This document shows, in pieces, positions 51,646-61,380 of a stretch of DNA of 64,000 nucleotides. The notes beneath the pieces are model-generated. The model did not search any database. It had not been told where the DNA came from and worked only from the letters and a program-made list of their open reading frames with translations. The DNA is from Chordicoccus furentiruminis (lineage in GTDB: Bacteria > Bacillota > Clostridia > Lachnospirales > Lachnospiraceae): positions 2,521,001 through 2,585,000 of the forward strand of contig NZ_CP048829.1 in NCBI RefSeq assembly GCF_019355395.1, read 5' to 3'. Within the stretch, counting starts at the first letter, position 1; every line of letters begins with the position of its first letter. Both the position numbers and the translations under genes were made by a program.

Positions 51646-54153
51646 ATGCCGACTGAAGATAAAAAAAGAAAAATGCTGCCGGGTTGCATCGAGGTACGCG
51701 GCGCAAAGGTTCACAACCTGAAAAACATAGATGTGGATGTCCCGCTTCATGAGATCGTTGCGATTGCCGGGGTTTCCGGGTCAGGGAAATCTTCACTTGC
51801 ACTGGGTGCGCTGTACGCGGAGGGATCCCGCAGATACCTTGAATCGCTGTCTACCTACACGCGCCGGAGGATGACGCAGGCGGAGCGGGCGGACGTGGCG
51901 GATGTCCGATATGTGCCGGCGGCGCTTGCGCTGCGCCAGCGCCCGGGTGTTCCCGGCATTCGCAGCACGTTCGGGACGCTTTCGGAGCTTTTGAACAGTC
52001 TGCGGCTTATGTTTTCCCGGCTCGCGAGCCACCGCTGTCCGAACGGGCATTACTGCCCGCCGTCTCTTTCCGTTGCAGCTATGCAGGAAATGACCTGTCC
52101 GGTCTGCGGGGAGAAATTCTACGGACCCGGAGCGGAGGAGCTTGCCTTCAACAGTACCGGCGCCTGTCCGACCTGCGGCGGAACAGGAGTCGTCCGGAAC
52201 GTGAATGAGGCAGCGCTGGTGCCGGATGATTCAAAGACAATCGACGAGGGCGCGGTCGTTGTCTGGGGGACGCTGATGTGGTCGCTGATGAAGGATATCG
52301 TACGCACGATGGGGGTGCGGACGGACGTGCCGTTCCGTGATCTGACGCCGGAGGAGAAGGAGATTGTCTACCACGGCGAGTTGAAGAAGCACCATATTCA
52401 TTATGTTAATCCGAACACACTGGAACCTGCGGAGATGGACTTCAATTATTACAGCGCGGTCAACTCCGTGAAAAATTCCCTTGCCAAGGTCAGAGATGAG
52501 AAGGGAATGAAGCGGCTTGAAAAGTATCTGGAGGAAGATGTCTGTCCGGACTGTCGTGGCACAAGACTGTCAGAAGCCGCCCGTGCGCCGCGGCTGCGGG
52601 GAATCGGGCTGGATGAGGCGGCCGCTATGACACTCTCGGAACTGATCCCCTGGGTACAGGGTGTTCCGGCATCTCTTCCGGAAGAAATGCGTCCCATGGC
52701 GGAAAATATATGCGAATCCTTTATGGACGTCTCGAAGCGGCTGATGGATCTGGGGCTTGGATATCTGTCGCTTGACCGGGCGGCCTCGACACTCTCGACC
52801 GGCGAACGGCAGCGTGTACAGCTCGCAAGGGCAGTCCGCAACCGAACGACAGGGGTACTGTATGTTCTCGATGAGCCGTCTATCGGCCTGCATCCTTATA
52901 ATCTCAGGGGACTGACCGGCGTGATGGACGATCTGCGGGCGGACGGTAACTCTGTGGTGCTTGTCGATCATGACACGCAGGTTTTGAAGCATGCCGACTG
53001 GATGATCGAGATGGGGAAGGGAGCCGGAGCGGACGGAGGGACGGTTATTTCCGAGGGAAGGATCGAGGACGTTTCAAAGAATCCGGAATCTGTCATCGGA
53101 CCGTACCTTTCCGATCCGTATGAGTCAAGGATCCGTCCGGCTGCGCAGCCGGACGCCATGTTTGAAAGAGGTTTCATTCATCTTGAGACAGGGTTGATCC
53201 ACACCGTGCATCCGCTGGACGTGCGGATCCCGATGGGGCGGCTCACCGTGGTGACGGGGGTCTCCGGATCCGGTAAGACAACGATGGTGCTCGAAAGCCT
53301 GATTCCGGCGCTCAGGGCTGAAATCAGCGGGCAGAAGCTGCCGGGACATGTGAAAAACATTGAAGCGGAAGGCATTACGCAGGTCAAACTGATCGATGCG
53401 ACGCCAATCGGCATCAATGTGCGTTCAACTGTGGCGACATATGCCAATGTCCATGATGAACTCAGAAAAGTTTACGCGAAAACAGCGGACGCGAAGGCGC
53501 ACTCCTGCAAGGCGGGGGATTTCTCCTATAATACCGGAAAACTCCGCTGCCCGACCTGCGACGGGACGGGAGAAATCTCTCTGGATGTCCAGTTTCTGCC
53601 GGATGTAAAGATTCCATGTCCGGACTGCAGGGGCTCCCGGTACAGCCGGGAGGCTTTTGACATCCGCCGCAGAGCGAAGGACGGGAAGGAGTACAGCCTG
53701 CCGGAACTGATGAATATGAGTGTGGATCAGGTTCTGCATGCACTCGGCGGACTCAGACTGCTGCAGCAGCGCCTTCAGGTGCTGCACGATCTGGGACTCG
53801 GCTATCTGACGCTCGGCGAGGAAACACCGGGGCTTTCCGGCGGTGAGGCGCAGCGGCTGAAGCTTGCCAGTGAGATGGGGAAAGGCCAGAGCGATTCCGT
53901 GTTTGTTTTCGATGAACCGACGATCGGCCTGCATCCGCAGGATGTGAGGACGCTGCTGCGTGTTTTTCAGACTTTGATCGATCATGGGGCGACTGTCGTC
54001 GTCATTGAGCATGATCTTGACGTCATAAGGAATGCCGATTATATCATTGATATGGGACCGGGCGGCGGAAAGGAAGGCGGCCGGATCATTGCGTGCGGCA
54101 CTCCTGATGAAATCAGGCAGAGCCCGGAAAGCCTGACGGCCAGGTTTCTGTAA
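51646..54153 (+). CDS. Class II UvrA-like excinuclease ATPase
   Basis: An 835-residue protein. Both ATPase halves are present: Walker A GVSGSGKSS (about 44) and GVSGSGKTT (about 540), signatures LSTGERQRVQLAR and LSGGEAQRLKLA, Walker B VLYVLDEPSIGL and VFVFDEPTIGL. Zinc pairs CPVCGEKF/CPTCGGTG and CPTCDGTG/CPDCRGSRY are intact. It is about 100 residues shorter than UvrA1 and seems to lack the UvrB-binding domain, so it belongs to the class II/DrrC-like type, linked to DNA damage or drug tolerance and not classic excision repair. The start at 51,646 has AAGGAG; longer starts have none. Confidence 0.88.
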   Translation: MPTEDKKRKMLPGCIEVRGAKVHNLKNIDVDVPLHEIVAIAGVSGSGKSSLALGALYAEGSRRYLESLSTYTRRRMTQAERADVADVRYVPAALALRQRPGVPGIRSTFGTLSELLNSLRLMFSRLASHRCPNGHYCPPSLSVAAMQEMTCPVCGEKFYGPGAEELAFNSTGACPTCGGTGVVRNVNEAALVPDDSKTIDEGAVVVWGTLMWSLMKDIVRTMGVRTDVPFRDLTPEEKEIVYHGELKKHHIHYVNPNTLEPAEMDFNYYSAVNSVKNSLAKVRDEKGMKRLEKYLEEDVCPDCRGTRLSEAARAPRLRGIGLDEAAAMTLSELIPWVQGVPASLPEEMRPMAENICESFMDVSKRLMDLGLGYLSLDRAASTLSTGERQRVQLARAVRNRTTGVLYVLDEPSIGLHPYNLRGLTGVMDDLRADGNSVVLVDHDTQVLKHADWMIEMGKGAGADGGTVISEGRIEDVSKNPESVIGPYLSDPYESRIRPAAQPDAMFERGFIHLETGLIHTVHPLDVRIPMGRLTVVTGVSGSGKTTMVLESLIPALRAEISGQKLPGHVKNIEAEGITQVKLIDATPIGINVRSTVATYANVHDELRKVYAKTADAKAHSCKAGDFSYNTGKLRCPTCDGTGEISLDVQFLPDVKIPCPDCRGSRYSREAFDIRRRAKDGKEYSLPELMNMSVDQVLHALGGLRLLQQRLQVLHDLGLGYLTLGEETPGLSGGEAQRLKLASEMGKGQSDSVFVFDEPTIGLHPQDVRTLLRVFQTLIDHGATVVVIEHDLDVIRNADYIIDMGPGGGKEGGRIIACGTPDEIRQSPESLTARFL

Positions 54154-54190
54154 AGTGGCAATGGCAATCATACAGAGCAGGAGGCGCACC

Positions 54191-54733
54191 GTGATTTATA
54201 CGGATCAATACGAATCTCCCTTGGGAAGGATTCTGCTCGCAGGGGATGAAGAGGGGCTGACAGGCCTTTGGTTTCAGGAAGGAAGCCGGTATGTCGGATT
54301 GGGCCTGAGCGAGAAGGCGGTTCCGCGCGAAACGGAATACTTTGAACGGACAAAGGAATGGCTTGCCATCTATTTTACGGGACACGATCCGGGCTTTTTT
54401 CCCAGAATGCATCTGGTCGGTTCCGCGTTTCGCAATCGTGTCGGCGAGATTCTGTGCGAGATTCCGTACGGAAGGACGGTCACATACGGCTGGATCGCCG
54501 GACGGATCGCAAAGGAGCGGGGCCTTGAGAGAATGTCGGCGCAGGCCGTAGGCGGGGCAGTGGGTCATAATCCGATCGGAATCATTGTGCCGTGTCACCG
54601 CGTCGTCGGCGCGGACGGGAGTCTGACCGGGTACGGCGGAGGACTCATGAGGAAAAAGGCTCTGCTGGAACTGGAAGGTATAGATGTGACGAAACTGCCG
54701 CAGCCTCAGAAACGGACTGGCAGCGGAAGGTAG
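54191..54733 (+). CDS. Methylated-DNA-protein cysteine methyltransferase
   Basis: A 180-residue alkyltransferase with active site IIVPCHRVVG (acceptor Cys in PCHRV) and preceding helix RNRVGEILCEIPYGRTVTYGWIA split across residues 83-105, which includes the arginine finger region. It repairs O6-alkylguanine in a single-turnover reaction. The GTG at 54,191 lies six bases after AGGAGG and gives the normal N-terminus MIYTDQYESPLG; an upstream GTG lacks a site. It follows the UvrA-like gene at 37 bases; both handle DNA damage. Confidence 0.9.
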   Translation: MIYTDQYESPLGRILLAGDEEGLTGLWFQEGSRYVGLGLSEKAVPRETEYFERTKEWLAIYFTGHDPGFFPRMHLVGSAFRNRVGEILCEIPYGRTVTYGWIAGRIAKERGLERMSAQAVGGAVGHNPIGIIVPCHRVVGADGSLTGYGGGLMRKKALLELEGIDVTKLPQPQKRTGSGR

Positions 54734-54786
54734 ATCCGCTTACTTCGGAGATTTTTTAAACAGCCGGGAGAAAGGAGTATCTGAAA

Positions 54787-57234
54787 ATGGAGCAGGACAG
54801 GCTTCCCGCTGTTATGCAGATGGAAATATTGAATTCGGTCCCGGGCGCGGTTTACGCATTCCGGCTGGATCAGAACGAGCGTCTTCCTGTTTATGCGAAT
54901 CAGAAAGGTCTGGAGATGCTGGAGGTGTCCTCTATGGAGGAGGCTGTTTCGGCCTGCAGCGGCTCGTTCTGGAATTTCGTGGATCCGAGAGACGTGATGC
55001 GGGTGCGGTCGGCCTATCTGAGACTTGGCAGGAATATCGGTTCCACAGAGTCCTTTGACTTCAGTTTTGTCACAGCAAAAGGGAACCGGCGCCTGATCCA
55101 TACGATCGCGCGTTCGCATAAGGGCGCGGACGGTCATGTCTGGATCGTCGACTTTACGATGGATCTGTTTGCCGTTACAAAAAGGAACGCGAACATACCG
55201 GAACTGGATCCGATGACAAATCTTCTGGAGATGCACGCCTTCTTCGCGGTTCTTGCGTCACAGCGAAAAGAGCATCGGGGCACGGCCTTTGCGGTTCTAT
55301 TTGTGAACCTGATCAACTTCCGGAGCATGAACATCCGCTACGGGATTGCCTACGGAGACCGTTTTCTGCAGGCCGCAGGCAGGTGCATCCGAGAGTGTTT
55401 TCCGGAAGGCGCGGCCGCCCACTTCGGCGGGGATCACTTTGCGGTTTTCACTCCCTCCCGTCAGATACAGAAACAGGCTATGAACCTTCGGGAGATGATC
55501 AAAAAGACGGGAACCGACACCATCGACTGCAGCATCGGAGCCTGTATCTGGGAGGATCCGGATCTTACGCCGGAAACAGTCTGCAGCCGTGCGAAGATCG
55601 CCTGTGATGACAACCGAAAGCATATGAACACCTTCTTTTCCTTCTACACCGAGGCGATGGGAAAAGATCTGGAGATGTCGGAATATGTGACGTCTTTCCT
55701 CGATGAGGCAATCCGGAGGGATTGGATTCAGGTCTATTATCAGCCCGTCATCCGTGCGGTTTCCGGCCAGCTCTGCGGAGTGGAGGCTCTGGCGAGGTGG
55801 CAGGATCCCCGGAGAGGACTTCTTTTTCCGGCCTCTTTTATCGAGCCGCTGGAAAAGGCACAGCTGATCTGGAAGCTGGACCTTTGCGTGATCCGCCAGG
55901 TGATGGAGAAGATCGCGGAGCGAAATGCCGGAAACTGTCCCGAGATTCCGGTTTCCCTGAATCTGTCCAGAGTGGATTTTCTGTGCTGTGACATTTTTTA
56001 TGAGATCGAGACGCTGGTCAAACAGTATGACATTCCCCGTCGTATGCTTCACATCGAGGTGACGGAGAGCACCCTGACCTCTCGCGAGGATGAAATTTCC
56101 CACAGTCTGGATCGGTTCCGCAGTGCGGGGTATGAGATCTGGATCGATGATTTCGGGAGCGGCTATTCCACGCTGAATCTGCTGAAGGATTATGCGTTTG
56201 ATGTGCTCAAGATGGATATGGCTTTTCTGCGGAAGGATACGCCGCGTTCGCGCAGCATCATCGCTTCCGTGATTGCCATGGACAAAAAGATCGGAAGCCG
56301 GACTTTGGCGGAGGGCGTGGAAACCGGAGAGCAGGCTGACTTTTTGAAAAAGTGCGGCTGTGAGAAGCTTCAGGGCTACTATTACGGTAAGCCGCTTCCA
56401 TTTGATGAACTGCTTGCCCATTGCAGGGAGCGGGGAATATCCGTTGAGGACGCCAGACAGCGCACTTACTACGAGACTGTAGGCCAGGTGAATTTTCTTA
56501 CGGACGAACCGGTAGTCATTGCAGAGGAACAGAAGGGACGTGTCCGGCTGCTCTCCGCCAATGAAGCTGCCCGGAACATGCTGCATAAAGATGGCTTTGA
56601 AGAGGAAGAACAGATACAGAGCGCTCTTGACAGTCAGGGGCCTGATCTGGAAGGCCGATTCAGAGAGGCTGCCCGTTATGCCGCCTCTACGAATCGGGAG
56701 GGAGAGCTCCTGCTGACCGTCCGGGAAAAGATGCGGTTTCTCCGTTTTCGTCTGCTGGCGGTTCTGGATGACCGGGGTCTTTTCCGTGTCCGCATCAATG
56801 ACTATCCGGACAGCCAGAAAAAGCTTTTTCAGAAAAACAAACTTCTGCTGAATATTCTGAAGCTTTATCAGTACGTCTTCTGCATTGATCCCGGAGCGGA
56901 GAGTATTCGGAGTCTGCATTTTTCCGATGATCTGGATGAAGCGTCAGGCGGCGTGCCTCTGCTGAGGGAGGACGGATCACCGGCAGGGATACTGCCGAAC
57001 ATTTTTCCGGCTGACAGGGAGAGATGCCGCGCTTTTCTGGATCTGAAAAACATAAGAGAGCGGCTGAAACAGACAGAAGACGGGATTCTGAGGGAGGCCT
57101 TCCGGACACGGACAGAGCAGGGCAGCTACCGCTGGATGTCCCATCGGCTTCTGTATGCGGAGGGAACGGAGCGGAAGATGGTTCTGTATCTGATCCGCTC
57201 CATGGATGCGGAAAACGCCATGGAGGAGATATAG
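54787..57234 (+). CDS. PAS-GGDEF(degenerate)-EAL c-di-GMP protein
   Basis: The 815-residue frame has a PAS-like sensor (residues 15-135), then a GGDEF domain with GGDHF in place of GGDEF and no RxxD inhibitory site (about 140-285). An EAL domain at about 295-545 has the catalytic residues in place: VEALARW, LNLSRVDF, IEVTEST, IDDFGSGYS, LKMDMAF, LAEGVET. It is therefore probably a c-di-GMP phosphodiesterase with a non-catalytic cyclase domain. A further PAS-like region runs to the end. The TAG stop at 57,232 is in frame with a second coding stretch (see next gene), so this may be the first part of a longer protein. Confidence 0.88.
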   Translation: MEQDRLPAVMQMEILNSVPGAVYAFRLDQNERLPVYANQKGLEMLEVSSMEEAVSACSGSFWNFVDPRDVMRVRSAYLRLGRNIGSTESFDFSFVTAKGNRRLIHTIARSHKGADGHVWIVDFTMDLFAVTKRNANIPELDPMTNLLEMHAFFAVLASQRKEHRGTAFAVLFVNLINFRSMNIRYGIAYGDRFLQAAGRCIRECFPEGAAAHFGGDHFAVFTPSRQIQKQAMNLREMIKKTGTDTIDCSIGACIWEDPDLTPETVCSRAKIACDDNRKHMNTFFSFYTEAMGKDLEMSEYVTSFLDEAIRRDWIQVYYQPVIRAVSGQLCGVEALARWQDPRRGLLFPASFIEPLEKAQLIWKLDLCVIRQVMEKIAERNAGNCPEIPVSLNLSRVDFLCCDIFYEIETLVKQYDIPRRMLHIEVTESTLTSREDEISHSLDRFRSAGYEIWIDDFGSGYSTLNLLKDYAFDVLKMDMAFLRKDTPRSRSIIASVIAMDKKIGSRTLAEGVETGEQADFLKKCGCEKLQGYYYGKPLPFDELLAHCRERGISVEDARQRTYYETVGQVNFLTDEPVVIAEEQKGRVRLLSANEAARNMLHKDGFEEEEQIQSALDSQGPDLEGRFREAARYAASTNREGELLLTVREKMRFLRFRLLAVLDDRGLFRVRINDYPDSQKKLFQKNKLLLNILKLYQYVFCIDPGAESIRSLHFSDDLDEASGGVPLLREDGSPAGILPNIFPADRERCRAFLDLKNIRERLKQTEDGILREAFRTRTEQGSYRWMSHRLLYAEGTERKMVLYLIRSMDAENAMEEI

Positions 57235-57309
57235 CGGCGCGGGGACGATCCGTACCGCGCCCTGATTCAGAAGTCTTCCGGGGCAAAGGACGCCCTGTGG
57301 GAGGATCTG

Positions 57310-59049
57310 ATGCTGCATATTCCGCTTGCTCTGTTTTGGAAGGACCGGGAGCGGAGATTCCTCGGCGCAAGCCGCTTCTTCCTTGACTATTTCGGCTTTG
57401 CGGACGAATCTGCGGTTCTGGGCAGGAACGATGAGGAGATGAACTGGCATCCAAACAATGAAGTCTACAAAAAAGCGGAGGAGCAGGTTATCGCGACCGG
57501 TGAGATGCAGGCACTGGTGCCGGGCCGCTGCATCGCAAAAGGAACAGCCCGTTCTATCTATGCCACCAAGTGGCCGACTTACCGGGACGGCAGGATCAGC
57601 GGACTGATGGGATTTTTCCTCGATGCCCAGGTGCTGGAGTCGGTGTTGGAAAAGGCGAAGGACGAAGACAGAGAACGAAAGGGAGGACTGAATACCGCGG
57701 CGGAATTTTTGCAGGATCTATCAGACTATGAGAGCGAAAACCGGGAGGGAAAACGTCCTTTTGGAATCATCATGATTCGGATCCCGGAGCTGTCCCGTAT
57801 CGCGAAGCGCTATGGAAAGAAGGCCGCGTCCCGGGTGCAGCAGGTCTGCGGGAAGGTGATCGCGGAGACAGCCGGTTCCGATGCGACGGCGGCGGTGCTC
57901 GGTATTGGAAGGTACGGCATCATCATGGCAGCGCCATCACGCGATGTACTGTGGGAGGAGGCCGGAAGGTTCTCCGCGGGCATTGAGGCAATCCATCGGG
58001 TGGACAGCATTCCCTGCACCCTTTTTACTAAAGTAAGGGCCGCGTACGGCGATGAGGCGATGCGGTTCAGGAAAACGGTTTTTTCCGAACTGTTTGAGGA
58101 GAACATCTCCGGGCAGACGTCCGTGAGGAGAGGAGAGACGCAGATCGCCTCGCTGGAGCAGTTTCTGAATGAAGTTCCTCTGGGCAGCTACATTCTGACG
58201 CCGGACCAGACGGTGCTGTACTGGAACAAGGAGGCCGAACGGCTCCTCGGGTACCGTTTCGATGAAGTGGTGGGAAAACGCTGCGTTGATCTGGCTTTCG
58301 GCAGTTCGTTTGTGAGCGGAGATAAGATCACGGGAGGAAGCTGCCCGGCTCTGGTCGCGTACCGCTCCGGACAGGTGCAGACGATGCAGATGCTCATTCG
58401 CAAAAAGGACGGGGAGAACCTTCTGGTCCGGAACACGCTGGTGCCGATACGGGACGACCGGGGGAGCGTCATTGATCTGGCTGCCCTGTTCAGATCACTT
58501 GGCGACGGGACTTATGATCAGAATATCCTGCGGGATATTTATGAGGTGGCGACCCGGGATCCGCTTACCTGTCTGCCGGGCAGAACGTACATGGAAACAT
58601 GCATCGGGGAGGAACTTGAACGCTACCAGCGCACCGGACATCCTTTTGCGGTGCTGTTTGCGGACATGGACCGCTTTCATGATGTCAACAACCGCTACGG
58701 ACACAATGTGGGAGACTGCCTGCTGCAGGAACTCGGGATTCGTCTCCGCAAGTACGGAAGACGGGCCGACCGGTTCTGCCGATGGGGCGGAGATGAGTTT
58801 GTGGGCCTGCTCCAGCTCAGGCGGCCGGAGGAGATTGAGAACGCGGCGAAACGTTTTCTGCAGCTGTCCAACCGGACGGAAATTGTCGTGGACGGACACC
58901 AGGTGGCCTGCCAGGCGGCAATCGGCATCACGGTGGTGCGGCAGGAGGATGACCTCAAGTCGATTGTCTCCCGAGCAGACCGGTACATGTTCCTTGCCAA
59001 GCGGCAGGATTCGGATCAGATTGTGACGGATTACTCCGCGGAAAGCTGA
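57310..59049 (+). CDS. PAS-GGDEF diguanylate cyclase, in frame with upstream gene
   Basis: Counted from the ATG behind GGGAGG, this is 579 residues. It has an N-terminal PAS-like domain (LALFWKDRERRFLG...), a degenerate GGDEF-like region (about 150-265, GIGRYGII at the active loop), a second PAS (about 285-400) and an intact GGDEF domain: LFADMDRFHDVNNRYG and WGGDEFVGL. An RRAD inhibitory site lies five residues before the GGDEF motif. It should make c-di-GMP. The 75 bases between the upstream TAG and this ATG are open in the same frame and read as protein (GDDPYRALIQKSSGAKDAL), so this may be the second half of one broken gene, or a genuinely separate cyclase. Confidence 0.85.
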   Translation: MLHIPLALFWKDRERRFLGASRFFLDYFGFADESAVLGRNDEEMNWHPNNEVYKKAEEQVIATGEMQALVPGRCIAKGTARSIYATKWPTYRDGRISGLMGFFLDAQVLESVLEKAKDEDRERKGGLNTAAEFLQDLSDYESENREGKRPFGIIMIRIPELSRIAKRYGKKAASRVQQVCGKVIAETAGSDATAAVLGIGRYGIIMAAPSRDVLWEEAGRFSAGIEAIHRVDSIPCTLFTKVRAAYGDEAMRFRKTVFSELFEENISGQTSVRRGETQIASLEQFLNEVPLGSYILTPDQTVLYWNKEAERLLGYRFDEVVGKRCVDLAFGSSFVSGDKITGGSCPALVAYRSGQVQTMQMLIRKKDGENLLVRNTLVPIRDDRGSVIDLAALFRSLGDGTYDQNILRDIYEVATRDPLTCLPGRTYMETCIGEELERYQRTGHPFAVLFADMDRFHDVNNRYGHNVGDCLLQELGIRLRKYGRRADRFCRWGGDEFVGLLQLRRPEEIENAAKRFLQLSNRTEIVVDGHQVACQAAIGITVVRQEDDLKSIVSRADRYMFLAKRQDSDQIVTDYSAES

Positions 59050-59062
59050 ATGATGCCGGTAT

Positions 59063-59605
59063 TCATTCCCCGGTCAGCCTGACCGTCTGATAATCATGAT
59101 GCACCGCACTCAGAAATGTGTGAAACACATCGTCGGTTCTGATTTTGAGAGAGGATGTGTTCACACATGGATGGCAGCCGACATATTCTCCGCTCAGGAC
59201 GTCTTCGTCCACCAGCAGCCGGACATGATGCTCCGTATCATTCATCAGTCCCATGACGCTGACGGCTCCGGGAAGGATATCCAGATATTCCGCCATTTTT
59301 TCCTCCGGCGCGAAGCTGAGTCTTGCCGAACCGATCTGATGAGACAGCTCCTTTGTTTTGAAAACTTTATCCCCGGGCATCATCAGAAGATAGAAGCTGG
59401 TCTGCTGCCGGTTGCAGAGAAACAGGTTCTTGCAGATCAGGCATCCCAGAACCTTATCAATGTCCTCGCAGACCGCCATGGTCGTAGCCGGCGCATGATC
59501 GGTGCGCTGATAGCGGATTCCCAGAGAATCCAGAAGATCATAAACCCGGATTTCTTTTTCTTCCCGGCCGGCGTTCGTCTCCGGTCTGCCGTCATATAAC
59601 TCCAT
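59063..59605 (-). CDS. Prolyl-tRNA editing protein (ProX/YbaK group)
   Basis: A 180-residue deacylase that removes wrongly attached amino acids (usually alanine) from tRNA-Pro in trans. Visible motifs: YQRTDHAPATTMAVCEDID, CLICKNLFLCN with the catalytic lysine region, LLMMPGDK, LSFAPEEKM, and GCHPCVNTSSLKI near the end. It reads on the minus strand, convergent with the diguanylate cyclase, 13 bases away. AAAGGA lies upstream of its ATG. Confidence 0.88.
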   Translation of the reverse strand: MELYDGRPETNAGREEKEIRVYDLLDSLGIRYQRTDHAPATTMAVCEDIDKVLGCLICKNLFLCNRQQTSFYLLMMPGDKVFKTKELSHQIGSARLSFAPEEKMAEYLDILPGAVSVMGLMNDTEHHVRLLVDEDVLSGEYVGCHPCVNTSSLKIRTDDVFHTFLSAVHHDYQTVRLTGE

Positions 59606-60097
59606 ATTGATCGATCCTTTCTGTCTGTTCTCGATTGCCTCAGACGGATGATCTGCCGTCCGATCTGATGCGGATTTCCCGGAACAGAGCGGATCTGTCC
59701 GTGCAGGTCTTTGTCAGTTTCTCAGCATACACCCTGCGCCCGTCCGGTGTCTACTTTCTGCACTGCACAGACGCATCCGGCTGAGCAGGGATTACGGACG
59801 GGGGAACGCGGCGGCTGTACGCGGAGGCGGGCAGGCGGCGTGTGCATCCGAAGAAACTGAAGATTTATCGAAACCGGGTGTGAGATATAGCCGCCTGACA
59901 ACCATACGCACCGCATTGAAGGACGGATTGTCAGCATCGGTCAACCGTATCAGGAAAAAAATCTGAAGATTGACAACAGGCCGGAGGGCTGTGGTATCAT
60001 CAGAGCGGTAATTTCATCAGGTTCTACGGTAGAATTGGAAGCGCACACTCCTTTCAGTGATAACGAACAACACGTCATTCGCGAAAGGAGTATTGTT
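59606..60097. other. Intergenic strip with a weak promoter
   Basis: About 490 bases with no convincing gene. The first part is the leader of the minus-strand prolyl-tRNA editing gene. TTGACA at 59,970 and TATCAT at 59,995 (19-base spacer) face the DUF2798 gene and may be its promoter. The rest shows nothing recognisable. Confidence 0.5.
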
Positions 60098-60568
60098 TTG
60101 CCCGAAACAAAGTTTGAAAACTTCATTTTCACTGTCGTGATGGCGTTTCTTATGGTATACGCCATGATCTGCTACAACATCGCCCTTAATATCGGCGGGA
60201 TGCAGGACGCGGTGTTCCTGATGGCGTTCGGAGAACTTCGGATCATGTGGCCGGCTGCCATTATTCTGGAAATGTTCGTCATGGAGCGGCCGGTTGTGGC
60301 ACTGACCCGGCGCGTTGCCACAAAGGAAATGCCGTTCTTTTTTATCCTTCTGATCCGATGCTCGCTGACGGTCTGCCTTATGTGCCCGACTATGAGTTTT
60401 ATCGCCACGCTTCTGTTCAAGGAATACCATGAGGCCGGTCTTGTCAGTGTCTGGCTTCAGACGGCGGCATTCAATTTCCCTATGGCGCTTTTCTGGCAGA
60501 TCTTCTTTGCCGGACCCGCAGGCAGATTTGTTTTCAGAGCACTTTTCAGAAGGAAAAACCGCAGTTGA
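60098..60568 (+). CDS. DUF2798 membrane protein
   Basis: About 156 residues from a TTG placed nine bases after AGGAG; an ATG at 60,035 would add 21 residues of unlikely sequence. Four hydrophobic segments: FIFTVVMAFLMVYAMICYNIAL, RIMWPAAIILEMFVM, FFFILLIRCSLTVCLMCP and WLQTAAFNFPMALFWQIFF in part. This pattern with FENF at the start matches two DUF2798 repeats. Function unknown; it is an inner-membrane protein. A terminator follows. Confidence 0.8.
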   Translation: MPETKFENFIFTVVMAFLMVYAMICYNIALNIGGMQDAVFLMAFGELRIMWPAAIILEMFVMERPVVALTRRVATKEMPFFFILLIRCSLTVCLMCPTMSFIATLLFKEYHEAGLVSVWLQTAAFNFPMALFWQIFFAGPAGRFVFRALFRRKNRS

Positions 60569-60630
60569 GTCAGGTTTATTATAAAGGCTGTAAATCATTC
60601 GGAAACAGCAGGAAATGAAGATTGTCAGGC

Positions 60631-60670
60631 GCCCGACCGTCAGGATTCTTTGCTGACAGCCGGGCTTTTT
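60631..60670 (+). terminator. Intrinsic terminator after DUF2798
   Basis: Arms GCCCGACCGTCAG and CTGACAGCCGGGC (two mismatches) with a nine-base loop are followed by TTTTT. It lies 62 bases after the DUF2798 stop. Confidence 0.75.
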
Positions 60671-60768
60671 ATGCGGGGTGATCCTGGAGACACATGCCCC
60701 ATTGACGACACAGTCTTTTTTGAGTAGATTGTGAATACAGGTGCGAAACGTTAAAAATGGAAACGGGA

Positions 60769-61380
60769 ATGAATATTGTCATCATCAACGGGCAGAACCA
60801 TACCAGGACCACTTGTCATATCGCGAGGGAACTGGCGGAGAAGATCGGGGGGAGACGTAACGGAGTTTTTCCTCCCCCGGGATTTTCATGAATACTGTGT
60901 GGGCTGCATGCAGTGTATTTTGAAAGACGAGAAGCGCTGCCCGCACTATGAAAAACTGAGACCGCTGACAGAGGCGATGGACGCGGCGGATGTCATCATT
61001 CTGGCGAGTCCGGTGTATGTTTATCATGTGACAGGCGCGATGAAAACGTTTCTGGATCACTATGGCTATCGCTGGCTTATCCATCGGCCTGTGGCCTCGA
61101 TGTTCGGGAAGCAGGGCGTCTGTATCAGCACTTCGGCATGCCGGTTTTCGCGCACAACTGGGCCGGCGTCTCCGATAAACGCAAACGGGTCATTGACAGG
61201 AAGACCGGCAGGATGGCGAAGAGGATCCGGCGGAGATTCGGACATGTGAAACCTTCTCTGAAAACAAGGCTTTATTTCCGCTTTGTGCGGATGCTACAGA
61301 AGAAGGGTCTGTCGGAGGCGGACAGAAGCTACTGGACCGAAATGGGATGGCTGGGGAAGAAAAATCCATGGAAGAACTGA
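60769..61380 (+). pseudogene. Flavodoxin-fold NAD(P)H oxidoreductase, frameshifted
   Basis: The reading begins MNIVIINGQNHTRTT (FMN-binding loop), shifts frame at a run of six G (60,847-60,852), and continues GGDVTEFFLPRDFHEYCVGC, then IILASPVYVYHVTGAMKTFLD. A second shift near 61,137 leads to the C-terminal RMAKRIRRRFGHVKP ... YWTEMGWLGKKNPW. Relatives are a single chain of this order, with extra residues between STSA and the C-terminal part, so the gene has two frameshifts and probably a short deletion. The first could be a G-tract slip or a sequence error. Confidence 0.75.

Noticed and set aside
55297-56919. Minus-strand open frame of 540 codons opposite the EAL gene
   Set aside because: The plus strand carries intact EAL catalytic motifs in order; the opposite frame has no recognisable domain and arises from high GC at third positions.
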